Origin: an uncultured bacterium
GTDB lineage: Bacteria; Desulfobacterota; Desulfobulbia; Desulfobulbales; Desulfobulbaceae
Reading direction: 5' to 3'
Length of the DNA: 8,405 nucleotides
Assembly (NCBI GenBank): GCA_903896915.1
Contig: CAITZN010000105.1
Coordinates: 1-8,405, forward strand
Numbering within the stretch: position 1 is the first letter of the stretch; each line of letters starts with the position of its first letter. A program made the position numbers and the translations under genes. Below are positions 1-7,916 of the stretch, piece by piece. The notes under the pieces were generated by a model, which saw only the letters and a program-made list of their open reading frames with translations, did not search any database and was not told the origin of the DNA.

Positions 1-879
1 CAAACCGCTGCTCTGGTCCGTAATAAATTTGAGATCGGTCTTGGCGGCGAACTCGAAGTCGCACAGGCTAGAACACAGCTGGCCCTGACCAGATCCGAGG
101 TTCCAACTTTGGAGAGCGCAACCTCACAGGCGATACACCAATTGGCCCTGCTCCTCGGGCAACAACCGCAATCCTTGAAGGCCGAGCTGGCAATAATTGC
201 AAGCATCCCCCCTGTTCCACCCCTACTGCCAACCACTCTCCCCTCGGAACTGCTCCGGCAGCGTCCCGATATTCGTGCTGCCGAACGTAAACTTGCTGCC
301 GCCACGGCCACAGTGGGTGCCTCCATTGCCGAACTTTTCCCCCGCTTCTCCCTCTCCGCCCTTATCGGCCTGCAGAGCACCTCACTGGGCAATCTTGTAA
401 CAACTTCCAGCCAATACTGGTCCGCTGGACCAGCAGTACAATGGTCGCTGTTCGACGGGGGGCGAACCCGAGCAGCCATCGCCATCAGCGAGGCCCGTCG
501 TGATCAAGCCCAGGCAACCTATGAAAAGACGGTGCTTACCGCTCTTGCCGAGACGGAGAACGCTCTCGTCGCCTACGCCCGCGAACATGAAAAACACCAA
601 ATTCTCGGTCAAGCAGTAACTTCCGGACAACAAGCATTGACTATTGCCAAAGGACAGTATGAGGCGGGGCTGACCACCTTTCTCAATGTCCTGCTCAGCG
701 AAGCAGCGCTCTACCAGTCTCAGGATAAACTCACCCAGAGCACCCAGCAGCTGACGCTCAATGTGGTGGCACTCTACAAGGCACTAGGCGGTGGTTGGCA
801 AACCAAAGATACAGGACCAGTCACCTCCCTTCACCACACCGGAACAGAAAACAGACACGTTGCAAGGAACAACCTATGA
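1..879 (+). CDS. Outer-membrane efflux factor, NodT/OprM (TolC-like) family, 5' truncated
   Basis: This is the outer-membrane channel component of a tripartite efflux pump. It should form a trimeric beta-barrel with a long alpha-helical periplasmic tunnel that docks on the adaptor encoded next. The frame is open from base 1, so the real start is upstream; 292 residues remain of a family usually around 450-480, with roughly the first third missing. Family hallmarks are visible: the LPSELLRQRPDIRAAERKL stretch from fragment residue 80, followed by FPRFSLSA, and WSLFDGGRTRAAI from residue 148. The fragment also shows the two structurally repeated helical hairpins, one near FEIGLGGELEVAQAR at the start and the other near QYEAGLTTFLNVL. 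The signal peptide and any lipobox would be in the missing part. The stop codon overlaps the start of the adaptor gene (ATGA, 876-879), which points to co-translation. The last 25 or so residues after GGGWQ are polar and unlike the conserved core. Family assignment is firm; the substrate is unknown. Confidence 0.93.
   Translation, partial: QTAALVRNKFEIGLGGELEVAQARTQLALTRSEVPTLESATSQAIHQLALLLGQQPQSLKAELAIIASIPPVPPLLPTTLPSELLRQRPDIRAAERKLAAATATVGASIAELFPRFSLSALIGLQSTSLGNLVTTSSQYWSAGPAVQWSLFDGGRTRAAIAISEARRDQAQATYEKTVLTALAETENALVAYAREHEKHQILGQAVTSGQQALTIAKGQYEAGLTTFLNVLLSEAALYQSQDKLTQSTQQLTLNVVALYKALGGGWQTKDTGPVTSLHHTGTENRHVARNNL
864..868 (+). promoter_or_regulatory. Ribosome binding site deciding the adaptor start
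   Basis: AAGGA lies seven bases before the ATG at 876 and ten before the adjacent in-frame ATG at 879. It sits inside the end of the outer-membrane factor gene. It supports a start at 876 over the far-upstream in-frame codon at 795, which would put a 27-residue polar extension in front of the lipoprotein signal peptide. Confidence 0.7.
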
Positions 880-2111
880 TGCCCGCCCCTACATCCCACA
901 ACCCGCTTAGTCGTTCCTTTTATACTTTCCCCACTTACCAACTCCTGATACTGCTCTGCTGTATCCTCCTGTTACCAGGATGTTCCTCCAATCCAAACGG
1001 CGACGGCAAAAAGGGGCAGAAGAAAAAATCGACCATTCCGGTGACCATAGAAACCAGCCAGAAAAAGACACTGCCTGTTGAAATCGGCGCTACCGGGTAT
1101 GTCGAATCTTTAAGTACCGTAGTCATTCAGTCCCAGGTAACCGGCATTCTCAAATCTGTGCATTTCAAGGAAGGAGACGAGGTTAAGGCAGGCGAGCTGC
1201 TGTTTACCATAGATCCTCGTACCTTTGCCGCTAACCTCGCCAAGACGGAAGCACTCCTTGCCAAGGACAAAGCCGAGCTGGACAATGCGCACCGTGAAGG
1301 GGAGCGCTACGCCCTTGCGGTAAAGAAAGGGTTTGTCTCTGCTGAACAGGCTGACCAGGCCGCCACCAAGGTTGCCGCTCTGACCGCCACGGTGAAAGCG
1401 GATCAGGCAGCGGTTGACGCCGCCCGCCTGGAACTCGACAACTGCTCGATCCGCTCGCCATTAACCGGACGTACCGGTGAAATCAAAACCGACCCGGGCA
1501 ACCTTGTCAAAGCCAACACCGACAGCCCCATGGTCACCATCAAGCAGATCAAACCTGTTCTGGCCGCCTTTACCATCCCCGGACAGCACCTCGCTGATAT
1601 CAATAAATACCGGGCAGCCGGAACCCTGAAGGTGCTGGTACCTGATAAAAATACCAAAGGCGAATTGCTCACCGGATCGTTGTCCTTTATCGACAACACT
1701 GTGGATCCCACCACCGGCGTCATCCGGATCAAGGCAACGTTTGTCAACGCAGATAAATCCCTCTGGCCCGGCCAGATGATCGATGTCCGGATGCAGCTCA
1801 CCTCCCGCCCTGATTGCATAGTTGTTCCTTCCCAGGCTATCCAGACCGGACAAAAAGGATTGTATCTTTATGTGGTCAAAGACGACCAGACCGTCGAATA
1901 CAGACCGGTAAAACCGGGCATGCTTTCTAACGGCGATACTGTGATCGAGGCTGGACTCCAAGCAGGCGAACGGGTGGTGACTGACGGCCAAATGCAGTTG
2001 GCTGACGGCGTCAAGGTTGAAGAACGCAAAGGCAGCAGCCCACAAAACAAAACTGGCGACAGCGGCAAAGCAGCCGAATCTGGCTCCGACAACGCAAGAG
2101 GCAAGCAATGA
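876..2111 (+). CDS. RND efflux periplasmic adaptor (membrane fusion protein), lipoprotein, AcrA/MdtA-like
   Basis: This 411-residue adaptor links the inner-membrane RND pump to the outer-membrane channel. The N-terminus is a lipoprotein signal peptide: a hydrophobic core (about residues 23-33, LLILLCCILLL) ending in the lipobox LPGC, with Cys36 as the predicted lipidated residue. Then come the first lipoyl half (about 82-114, with GDEVKAG at 100-106), a short alpha-helical hairpin (about 117-190, Ala/Lys/Asp-rich heptads), the second lipoyl half beginning SIRSPLTGRTG (191-201), a beta-barrel domain (about 210-300, with VDPTTGVIRIKATF and LWPGQ), and a membrane-proximal domain containing VVPSQAIQTG. 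The last 30 or so residues are a polar Gly/Ser/Lys/Asn tail, probably disordered. The start at 876 overlaps the preceding stop, and its own stop overlaps the RND start by ATGA (2108-2111). The residue after the lipidated Cys is Ser rather than the Asp that signals inner-membrane retention in E. coli. The length is normal for the family and nothing looks broken. Confidence 0.95.
   Translation: MMPAPTSHNPLSRSFYTFPTYQLLILLCCILLLPGCSSNPNGDGKKGQKKKSTIPVTIETSQKKTLPVEIGATGYVESLSTVVIQSQVTGILKSVHFKEGDEVKAGELLFTIDPRTFAANLAKTEALLAKDKAELDNAHREGERYALAVKKGFVSAEQADQAATKVAALTATVKADQAAVDAARLELDNCSIRSPLTGRTGEIKTDPGNLVKANTDSPMVTIKQIKPVLAAFTIPGQHLADINKYRAAGTLKVLVPDKNTKGELLTGSLSFIDNTVDPTTGVIRIKATFVNADKSLWPGQMIDVRMQLTSRPDCIVVPSQAIQTGQKGLYLYVVKDDQTVEYRPVKPGMLSNGDTVIEAGLQAGERVVTDGQMQLADGVKVEERKGSSPQNKTGDSGKAAESGSDNARGKQ
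2096..2101 (+). promoter_or_regulatory. Ribosome binding site for the RND gene
   Basis: AAGAGG, six bases before the ATG at 2108, lies inside the last codons of the adaptor gene. Together with the ATGA overlap it indicates translational coupling of pump to adaptor and fixes the pump start. Confidence 0.7.
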
Positions 2112-5100
2112 CCGGCGTTTCCGATCTGTTTATCCGCCGACCGGTCATGACCGTGCTGATCATGTTCAGCATCCTCCTCTTTGGCCTGATCGGCTACCGC
2201 CAACTGGCAATCAGTGACCTGCCCAACGTCGATTTTCCGACCATTCTGGTCAACGCCAGCCTGCCGGGGGCGAGCCCCAACACCATGGCTTCGACCGTGG
2301 CCACGGTCCTGGAAAAACAGTTCGCGACCATCTCCGGCATCGATTCCATGAGTTCGGTCAGCACCACCGGCTCCACCCAGATCACCCTGCAATTTTCCTT
2401 GGAACGCAATATTGACGCTGCAGCCCAGGATGTGCAGACTGCAATCTCACTTTCCGCCCGCTACCTGCCAAGCGGCATGCCCTCGCCGCCTTCGTTCCGC
2501 AAAACCAATCCTGCTGTTGACCCGATTCTTTTCATCTCGCTCAGCAGTCCGACCCTGCCGCTCTCGACGCTGGATCAATACGGCCAGACTATGAGCCAGC
2601 GCTTGTCGATGATCAATGGGGTTGCCCAGGTGACCCTGCGCGGCACCCAGAAGTACGCAGTGCGGGTGCAACTCGATCCTCAGGCACTCAAAGCCTTCAA
2701 TCTCGACCCCGACGAAGTTGCCAAAGCGGTGAGCACCCAAAACGCCAACCGACCCATGGGGCAATTGATCGGTCCGCATCGCACCCTGACCCTGCAGGCC
2801 AGCGGCGAACTCAAAGTAGCTGAAAAGTATAAGGATGTAGTGGTGGCGGTACGCAATAACCGCCCGGTACGGCTGGCCGAGGTGGCATCAGTGATCGACA
2901 GCGTCGAGAACGATCAGTCCGGAGCCTGGTTTTTCACCCCTACCGCCAAGGAACAATCGATCTTTCTGGCGGTCGAGAAACAACCGGGCATGAATACCAT
3001 TGAAGTGGCCGATGCAATCAAAGAACTCCTGCCAAAACTTGCCGAAGGCCTGCCTGCCTCAATCAAACTGAGCATCCTCCGCGATAACAGCGTGCCTATC
3101 AAAGACTCGGTTGAGGATATCCAATTCACCATGCTCCTCACCCTGGTCCTGGTGGTGCTGGTGATTTTTCTCTTTATCCGCAACATCAGTGCCACCGTCA
3201 TCCCCAGCCTGTCGTTGCCGATGTCGGTGATCGGCACCTTTGCCATCATGTACCTGTTGGGCTACAGCCTCAACAACATGTCGCTGATGGCACTGACGCT
3301 CGCGGTAGGCTTTGTGGTTGACGACTCCATCGTGGTCCTGGAAAATATTGTCCGCCACCTGGAAATGGGCAAGAACCGGATGCAGGCCGCTGTGGATGGA
3401 GCCCGCGAGGTCGGTTTCACCATCATCTCCATGACCATTTCCCTGGTAGCCATTTTCATTCCCCTGCTTTTCCTCGGCGGCCTCATGGGGCGGCTTTTTC
3501 GTGAATTTTCCGTGACCATCGGCGTGGCGGTCCTTGTCAGCGGGGTGATCAGCCTCACCCTGATCCCCATGCTCTGCAGCCGCTTCCTCCGCGAACAACA
3601 GCATATCCATCACGGCCGGATGTACCAGTGGACCGAGGCCGGTTACCAATGGATGGTGCGCCGTTATGAGCTAAGCCTGCTCGCGGTCTTCCGCCACAAA
3701 TTTGCCACCATGATTTTTTCCATGGCCATGCTGGCCCTCACTGCCAATCTCTTTGTCGCGGTGCCCAAAGGTTTCATCCCTGCAGAAGACCGGAACCTGA
3801 TCATGGTCTCCACCCAGAGCGCGCAGGGCCTTTCCTGGGAATCTCTGAAGGAGCACATGATGCAGTTGTCTGCCATCGTGCAACAGGACCCCAATGTAGA
3901 TCGGTTCCTGACCAACGTCACCTCCACGCCCATCATGATGCTGGTGCTCAAACCCCGTTCCGAGCGTGTTCTGAGCGCCGATCAGATCATCCAGGAACTG
4001 CGGCCCAAACTCAACCAGGTCCCCGGCATCCGCGCCATGCTGGTCAACCCGCTGCCCATAACCATCGGTGGCCGCCGAGCCCGCAGCCTTTACCAGCTGA
4101 CCTTGCAGGGCATCGACACCACTCAACTGTACGAGGTTTCGAAAAAGCTCGAACGGGTCATGCTGGAGTCCCCGGTCCTAATCGATGTTTCCAGCGACCT
4201 GCAGATGGATAATCCGGAACTTAATATCAACATTGATCGCAACCGGGCTCTGCTCCTCGGCGTTTCCCCGGAACAGATCGAAGATACGCTGTACAGCGCT
4301 TATGGTGAGCGCGACGTTTCCACCATTTTTGGCGCCAACGACCAGTACAGCGTCATTGTCGAATTCCAGCCGCAATTCCAGACCAATGCCGCGGCACTCG
4401 ACCTGCTCCATATCCGCTCCAGTCAAGGCCAACTAGTGCCGCTGTCCACCGTCGCCACCCTCAAGGAAGGACTCGGCCCGCTCTCTATCAACCACTCCGG
4501 CCAGTTGCCATCTGTCACCCTGTCGTTCAACATCAAACCAGGTGTCGCCTTAGGCCAGGTCCTGACCGACCTGCAACAACTAACCGACAGCATGCTGCCC
4601 ACCGGCGTCCAGGCCTCTTTCCAGGGTAACGCCCAGCAATTTCAGGCCTCGCAGGCCAGTATGGGCTGGCTGCTGGGCCTGGCAATCATCGTCATCTATA
4701 TCGTGCTCGGCATCCTCTATGAGAGCTACATCCACCCAATCACCATCCTTACCGCCCTCCCCTTTGCCGGCTTCGGAGCGCTGATTACCCTGTTGCTGTT
4801 CAAAGTTGAGTTGTCGATCTATGCCTTTGTCGGTATCATCATGCTGATTGGCCTGGTGAAAAAGAACGGCATCATGATGATCGATTTCGCCATTGCCGCC
4901 CAGTTGGAAGGCAAGAGCGCCCATGACGCCATCCACGAGGCCTGCGTTATCCGCTTCCGCCCCATCATGATGACCACTATGGCCGCGCTGATGGCCGGAC
5001 TGCCGATAGCTCTCGGATACGGTGCCGGTGCCGAATCACGGCGGCCTCTCGGGTTGGCAGTGGTCGGCGGCCTGCTCTTCTCCCAGACCCTTACCCTGTA

Positions 5101-5182
5101 CGTCACCCCGGTCTTTTACTTGTACATGGAACAATTGCAGCAGTGGTTGAGAACGAGAAAGGAGCGCCACGCTATTTCTTGA
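2108..5182 (+). CDS. RND multidrug efflux transporter, HAE1 family (MdtB/MdtC-like)
   Basis: This is the inner-membrane proton/substrate antiporter of the tripartite pump, 1024 residues and full length for the family (about 1020-1060). It begins with the typical DLFIRRPVMTVLIM first membrane helix. A periplasmic porter region (about residues 35-335) is followed by TM2-TM6, the second-half first helix ending in VPKGFIPAEDRN (FIPAED at 556-561), a second porter region, and TM8-TM12. The proton-relay residues are intact: Asp405-Asp406 in the TM4 motif GFVVDDSIVVLENI, and Lys919 in LVKKNGIMMIDFA, aligning by motif to AcrB Asp407/Asp408/Lys940. The motif style (FVVDDSIVVLEN, LVKKNGIMMID) resembles MdtB/MdtC pumps more than AcrB. 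Only one RND gene is present, so if MdtBC-like it should work as a homotrimer. The acidic relay argues for a drug/amphiphile exporter and not a metal (CusA/CzcA) pump, as does the absence of metal-binding His/Met clusters in the adaptor. The actual substrate is unknown. Confidence 0.97.
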   Translation: MTGVSDLFIRRPVMTVLIMFSILLFGLIGYRQLAISDLPNVDFPTILVNASLPGASPNTMASTVATVLEKQFATISGIDSMSSVSTTGSTQITLQFSLERNIDAAAQDVQTAISLSARYLPSGMPSPPSFRKTNPAVDPILFISLSSPTLPLSTLDQYGQTMSQRLSMINGVAQVTLRGTQKYAVRVQLDPQALKAFNLDPDEVAKAVSTQNANRPMGQLIGPHRTLTLQASGELKVAEKYKDVVVAVRNNRPVRLAEVASVIDSVENDQSGAWFFTPTAKEQSIFLAVEKQPGMNTIEVADAIKELLPKLAEGLPASIKLSILRDNSVPIKDSVEDIQFTMLLTLVLVVLVIFLFIRNISATVIPSLSLPMSVIGTFAIMYLLGYSLNNMSLMALTLAVGFVVDDSIVVLENIVRHLEMGKNRMQAAVDGAREVGFTIISMTISLVAIFIPLLFLGGLMGRLFREFSVTIGVAVLVSGVISLTLIPMLCSRFLREQQHIHHGRMYQWTEAGYQWMVRRYELSLLAVFRHKFATMIFSMAMLALTANLFVAVPKGFIPAEDRNLIMVSTQSAQGLSWESLKEHMMQLSAIVQQDPNVDRFLTNVTSTPIMMLVLKPRSERVLSADQIIQELRPKLNQVPGIRAMLVNPLPITIGGRRARSLYQLTLQGIDTTQLYEVSKKLERVMLESPVLIDVSSDLQMDNPELNINIDRNRALLLGVSPEQIEDTLYSAYGERDVSTIFGANDQYSVIVEFQPQFQTNAAALDLLHIRSSQGQLVPLSTVATLKEGLGPLSINHSGQLPSVTLSFNIKPGVALGQVLTDLQQLTDSMLPTGVQASFQGNAQQFQASQASMGWLLGLAIIVIYIVLGILYESYIHPITILTALPFAGFGALITLLLFKVELSIYAFVGIIMLIGLVKKNGIMMIDFAIAAQLEGKSAHDAIHEACVIRFRPIMMTTMAALMAGLPIALGYGAGAESRRPLGLAVVGGLLFSQTLTLYVTPVFYLYMEQLQQWLRTRKERHAIS

Positions 5183-5222
5183 TACATACCAACGCAGCGA
5201 CTAGGACCGGACATATCTCCCC

Positions 5223-5239
5223 TTCCCTTCGGCAGGGAA
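5223..5239 (+). repeat. Small inverted repeat in the spacer after the efflux operon
   Basis: TTCCCT and AGGGAA form a perfect 6-bp stem around the 5-base loop TCGGC, about 40 bases after the RND stop. No T-run follows on the + strand, so it does not meet the usual picture of an intrinsic terminator. It could be a weak transcript 3' end, a processing or stability hairpin, or chance. Confidence 0.35.
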
Positions 5240-5278
5240 CCAAGATGGCGAGTCAATATCATAGTATCCCCTGGAGAG

Positions 5279-5284
5279 TATAAT
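5279..5284 (+). promoter_or_regulatory. Candidate sigma-70 -10 box for the sensor kinase
   Basis: TATAAT matches the -10 consensus exactly and lies 39 bases before the favoured kinase start at 5324, in AT-rich sequence. I find no good -35 hexamer at 16-18 bases: the stretch around 5253-5261 has at best half the consensus bases. Expression from this site may therefore be weak, activator-dependent, or not real. Confidence 0.4.
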
Positions 5285-5323
5285 TCTGACCGTTTGATCT
5301 TTATTTTTACAGGTACACATCTG

Positions 5324-7837
5324 ATGAGCGACACCTTCATATTCTCAAGACCTTCGAGAGCAGCGATCAACATTACCTGCTCGTATCTCGGAATTTCCAT
5401 TCTGTGGGTATATTTTTCTGACCAAGCCATCCTGTTTTTATTTCAAAATGTTGAGACATTGAACCAAGTCCAAACCTACAAAGGATGGTTTTTTGTGACC
5501 GTGACGGCTCTTGTTATATATTTTCTATTTGAGAATGAAATCAGACGACATACACAAACAGAGAAAGCGTTACAGGAGGGTGAAGATCGCTATCGGGCGC
5601 TTATTGATTTGGCTGTAGACGGCATACTTCTGGGCTCACATGAAGGTGTTATTACCGAAGCTAACCAGTATATGTGCACGATGGTCGACAGTACGCGGGA
5701 AAAATTGATTGGCAAGCATATCAGTTCGTTGCCCTTCAGCAAGGAGAGTCTTGATAAAAGTCCCTTTCGCTTCGATTTGCTGCAACGAGGTGAAACAGTA
5801 CGAAGTGAACGAACCCTGATCCGCACGGATGGTTCGGAAATAACATTTGAAATGCGGACCAAGATGATGCCGGATGGGACCTATCAATCCATCTATCGCG
5901 ACAGTACCGAGCGGCAAAAAACGGAAAGAGCCTTGCGGGAAAGTGAAGAAAAATTTGCCATTGCCTTTGAAGCCAGCCCAGATGCCGTCAATATCAATCG
6001 GTTAGAAGACGGGCTGTATGTGGATATCAACAAAGGTTTTACCACCTTGACAGGCTACACCCGCGAAGATGTCCTCGGCAAATCCTCCTTAGAAATCGAT
6101 ATTTGGCATGATCCTGCCGAAAGGCAACGGTTGATCGATATCCTCAAGAAACAAGGGTACTGTGAAAATCTCGAAGCAACGTTCCGCAGAAAAGACGGCA
6201 GTCTCGCCACGGGGCTGATGTCCGCCCGGATCATTGCATTGCATAATGCGCCCCATATCATCTCCATTACCCGCGACATAACCCAGCGCAAGCAGGACGA
6301 GGCTAATCTTGAACGATTGAAGGTGGCTATAGAACACGCCAGCGAAATTATTGTTATCACCGATGCGAAGGGGAATATCCAGTATGCTAACCCGGCCTTT
6401 GAAAAAGTGACCGGTTACACGCTTGATGATGTTTTCCTGCAAAATCCGCGCATTCTCAAAAGCGGTCTACACGACGATTCCTTCTACGGGGAACTCTGGG
6501 AAACCATTGCCAGCGGTCGCACCTGGACAGGACGACTGATCAACAAAAAGAACGATGGCACCCTGTATACGGAAGAAGCAACCATTTCCCCTGTTTTTAA
6601 TTCCCAGGATAAAATCGTTAATTATGTTGCGATCAAGCGTGACATAACCGCACATCTCAAACTTGAAGCTCAGTATCTGCAAGCGCAAAAGATGGAGTCT
6701 GTCGGCCGACTGACCGGCGGTGTGGCTCACGATTTCAACAACATTTTGGCCGTCATTCTTGGTTACACCGAAATGGCCCTAGCCCTGACAGGCTCCTCGG
6801 AGAAGTTACATTCCTATCTGGAAAAAATTAATGATGCCGCAAAACGGTCAACCGACATTGTTCGCCAATTACTGGCGTTTTCCCGCAAACAAACCATTGC
6901 GCCGAAGGTACTCGATCTGAACGAAACGGTGGCAGGGATGCTGAAAATGCTTCGCCGGCTGATCGGAGAGGATATTGATCTTGCGTGGATGCCCGCGCCT
7001 GACCTGGCACCGATCAAAATGGATCCGGTCCAAATTGATCAAATCCTCGCCAACCTGTGTGTTAACGCACGAGACGCTATCAAAGGGACCGGCAAAGTCA
7101 CCATTACCACGGAACGGGTCCGGCTTAACGAGGACTCGTGTGCCCATAACGACGATTTCATTCCCGGCGACTACGTGATACTTTCCGTGAGCGATAACGG
7201 CTGCGGCATGGATAAAAATATTGCCGAGCAAATCTTTGAACCCTTTTTCACGACTAAGGGGCAGCTTGGTACAGGTCTCGGGTTGGCCACGGTGTACGGC
7301 ATCATCAAACAGAACAACAGTTTTATCGAAGTCTCCAGCGAACCAGGCAACGGCACAACTATCAGAATCTACCTACCGATCCACACCGATGCGCCCCTCT
7401 GGAGAGAAGAAATAAAATCAGAAAAAACTGCTATGAACCAGGGGGAAACCATACTCATCGTTGAAGATGATCCGGATATTTTGGAGTTGGGCTTTTACAT
7501 GCTGGAGAGTCTGGGTTACCAGGTGCTGGCAACGGACAGTCCGAACGAAGCACTGCGACTGGCGGAGGAACATACCAGCGAGATCGACCTGCTGATAACC
7601 GATGTGGTTATGCCCGGTATGAACGGCAAGGAATTGGCACAGCAACTTCTTACTCGGCGGCCTGAGCTCAAACTGCTCTATATGTCGGGTTACACAGCCG
7701 ATGTCATCGCCCACCATGGTGTACTCGATGAAGGGATCCATTTCCTACAAAAGCCATTTTCTTCCAAAGAGCTATCGACCAAAATCAAAGAGGTGCTGGA
7801 CGATAAAAATGCCGAGTCTCAGGTGGATGGCCTGTAG
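5324..7837 (+). CDS. Membrane hybrid sensor histidine kinase (three PAS, HisKA, HATPase, receiver)
   Basis: This is an 837-residue signal-transducing kinase. Two membrane segments (about 16-40 and 55-69) flank a short extracytoplasmic loop ending QTYKGW. They are followed by a charged linker, PAS1 (about 88-205), PAS2 (207-327, ending in a DITQRKQDE PAC-like tail), PAS3 (329-445, with NPAFEKVTGYT and ending KRDIT), a HisKA dimerisation domain with phosphoacceptor His469 in GGVAHDFNNIL, a HATPase domain (N box Asn577/Asn581, G1 SDNGCGMD at 623-630, EPFFTTK, G2 GTGLGLA at 649-655), and a C-terminal receiver (about 708-825). The receiver has acidic Asp715/Asp716, phospho-acceptor Asp760 and Lys810. 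All catalytic residues seen are intact. No output domain follows the receiver, so signalling must continue through a phosphotransfer protein or separate regulator not in this window. I prefer ATG 5324 (AGG ten bases upstream) over an in-frame TTG at 5294, which lacks a well-spaced ribosome binding site. The ligand is unknown; heme, flavin or nothing may sit in the PAS domains. Control of the adjacent efflux operon is possible from position alone. Confidence 0.95.
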   Translation: MSDTFIFSRPSRAAINITCSYLGISILWVYFSDQAILFLFQNVETLNQVQTYKGWFFVTVTALVIYFLFENEIRRHTQTEKALQEGEDRYRALIDLAVDGILLGSHEGVITEANQYMCTMVDSTREKLIGKHISSLPFSKESLDKSPFRFDLLQRGETVRSERTLIRTDGSEITFEMRTKMMPDGTYQSIYRDSTERQKTERALRESEEKFAIAFEASPDAVNINRLEDGLYVDINKGFTTLTGYTREDVLGKSSLEIDIWHDPAERQRLIDILKKQGYCENLEATFRRKDGSLATGLMSARIIALHNAPHIISITRDITQRKQDEANLERLKVAIEHASEIIVITDAKGNIQYANPAFEKVTGYTLDDVFLQNPRILKSGLHDDSFYGELWETIASGRTWTGRLINKKNDGTLYTEEATISPVFNSQDKIVNYVAIKRDITAHLKLEAQYLQAQKMESVGRLTGGVAHDFNNILAVILGYTEMALALTGSSEKLHSYLEKINDAAKRSTDIVRQLLAFSRKQTIAPKVLDLNETVAGMLKMLRRLIGEDIDLAWMPAPDLAPIKMDPVQIDQILANLCVNARDAIKGTGKVTITTERVRLNEDSCAHNDDFIPGDYVILSVSDNGCGMDKNIAEQIFEPFFTTKGQLGTGLGLATVYGIIKQNNSFIEVSSEPGNGTTIRIYLPIHTDAPLWREEIKSEKTAMNQGETILIVEDDPDILELGFYMLESLGYQVLATDSPNEALRLAEEHTSEIDLLITDVVMPGMNGKELAQQLLTRRPELKLLYMSGYTADVIAHHGVLDEGIHFLQKPFSSKELSTKIKEVLDDKNAESQVDGL

Positions 7838-7916
7838 GAATTTAGTCTGTTCGTGCTTGAGAAGACACGCCCGCAGTTAACCTCAACATCCCAACCTTCC
7901 GACCAAGAAGTTCTGA
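7838..7916. other. Convergent intergenic spacer
   Basis: This is a 79-base gap between two genes facing each other. I looked for an intrinsic terminator on either strand and found no stem longer than about 4 bp and no T-run. Nothing else is recognisable. Confidence 0.6.

Noticed and set aside
1461..2108. 215-codon open frame on the minus strand
   Set aside because: It is antisense to the well-supported adaptor gene, with no recognisable domain and no ribosome binding site judged convincing. Long shadow frames are common in GC-rich coding DNA.
3059..3649. 196-codon open frame on the minus strand, rich in His, Asp, Glu and Gln
   Set aside because: It lies wholly antisense to the hydrophobic TM region of the RND gene. 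The composition is what reversed Val/Ile/Leu/Met codons produce, and it shows no recognisable domain.
2108..5182. Heavy-metal RND pump (CusA/CzcA type)
   Set aside because: The TM4 and TM10 motifs match drug/amphiphile exporters of the MdtB/MdtC/AcrB kind, and neither the adaptor nor the pump shows the Met/His metal-binding clusters of metal exporters.
5116..5430. Minus-strand open frame spanning the pump-kinase spacer (104 codons), a possible small divergent gene
   Set aside because: It overlaps the ends of both solid genes, has no family resemblance, and covers the spacer only because the spacer is short.
7434..7837. Internal ATG before the receiver domain that could make a free-standing receiver protein
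   Set aside because: The nearest purine-rich Shine-Dalgarno-like run (around 7401-7409) is about 25 bases away, too far. A short linker before the receiver is normal in hybrid kinases.
7838..7916. Possible bidirectional terminator between the kinase and the ComM-like gene
   Set aside because: Only 4-bp pairings such as CGTG/CACG are visible, with no T-run on either strand.
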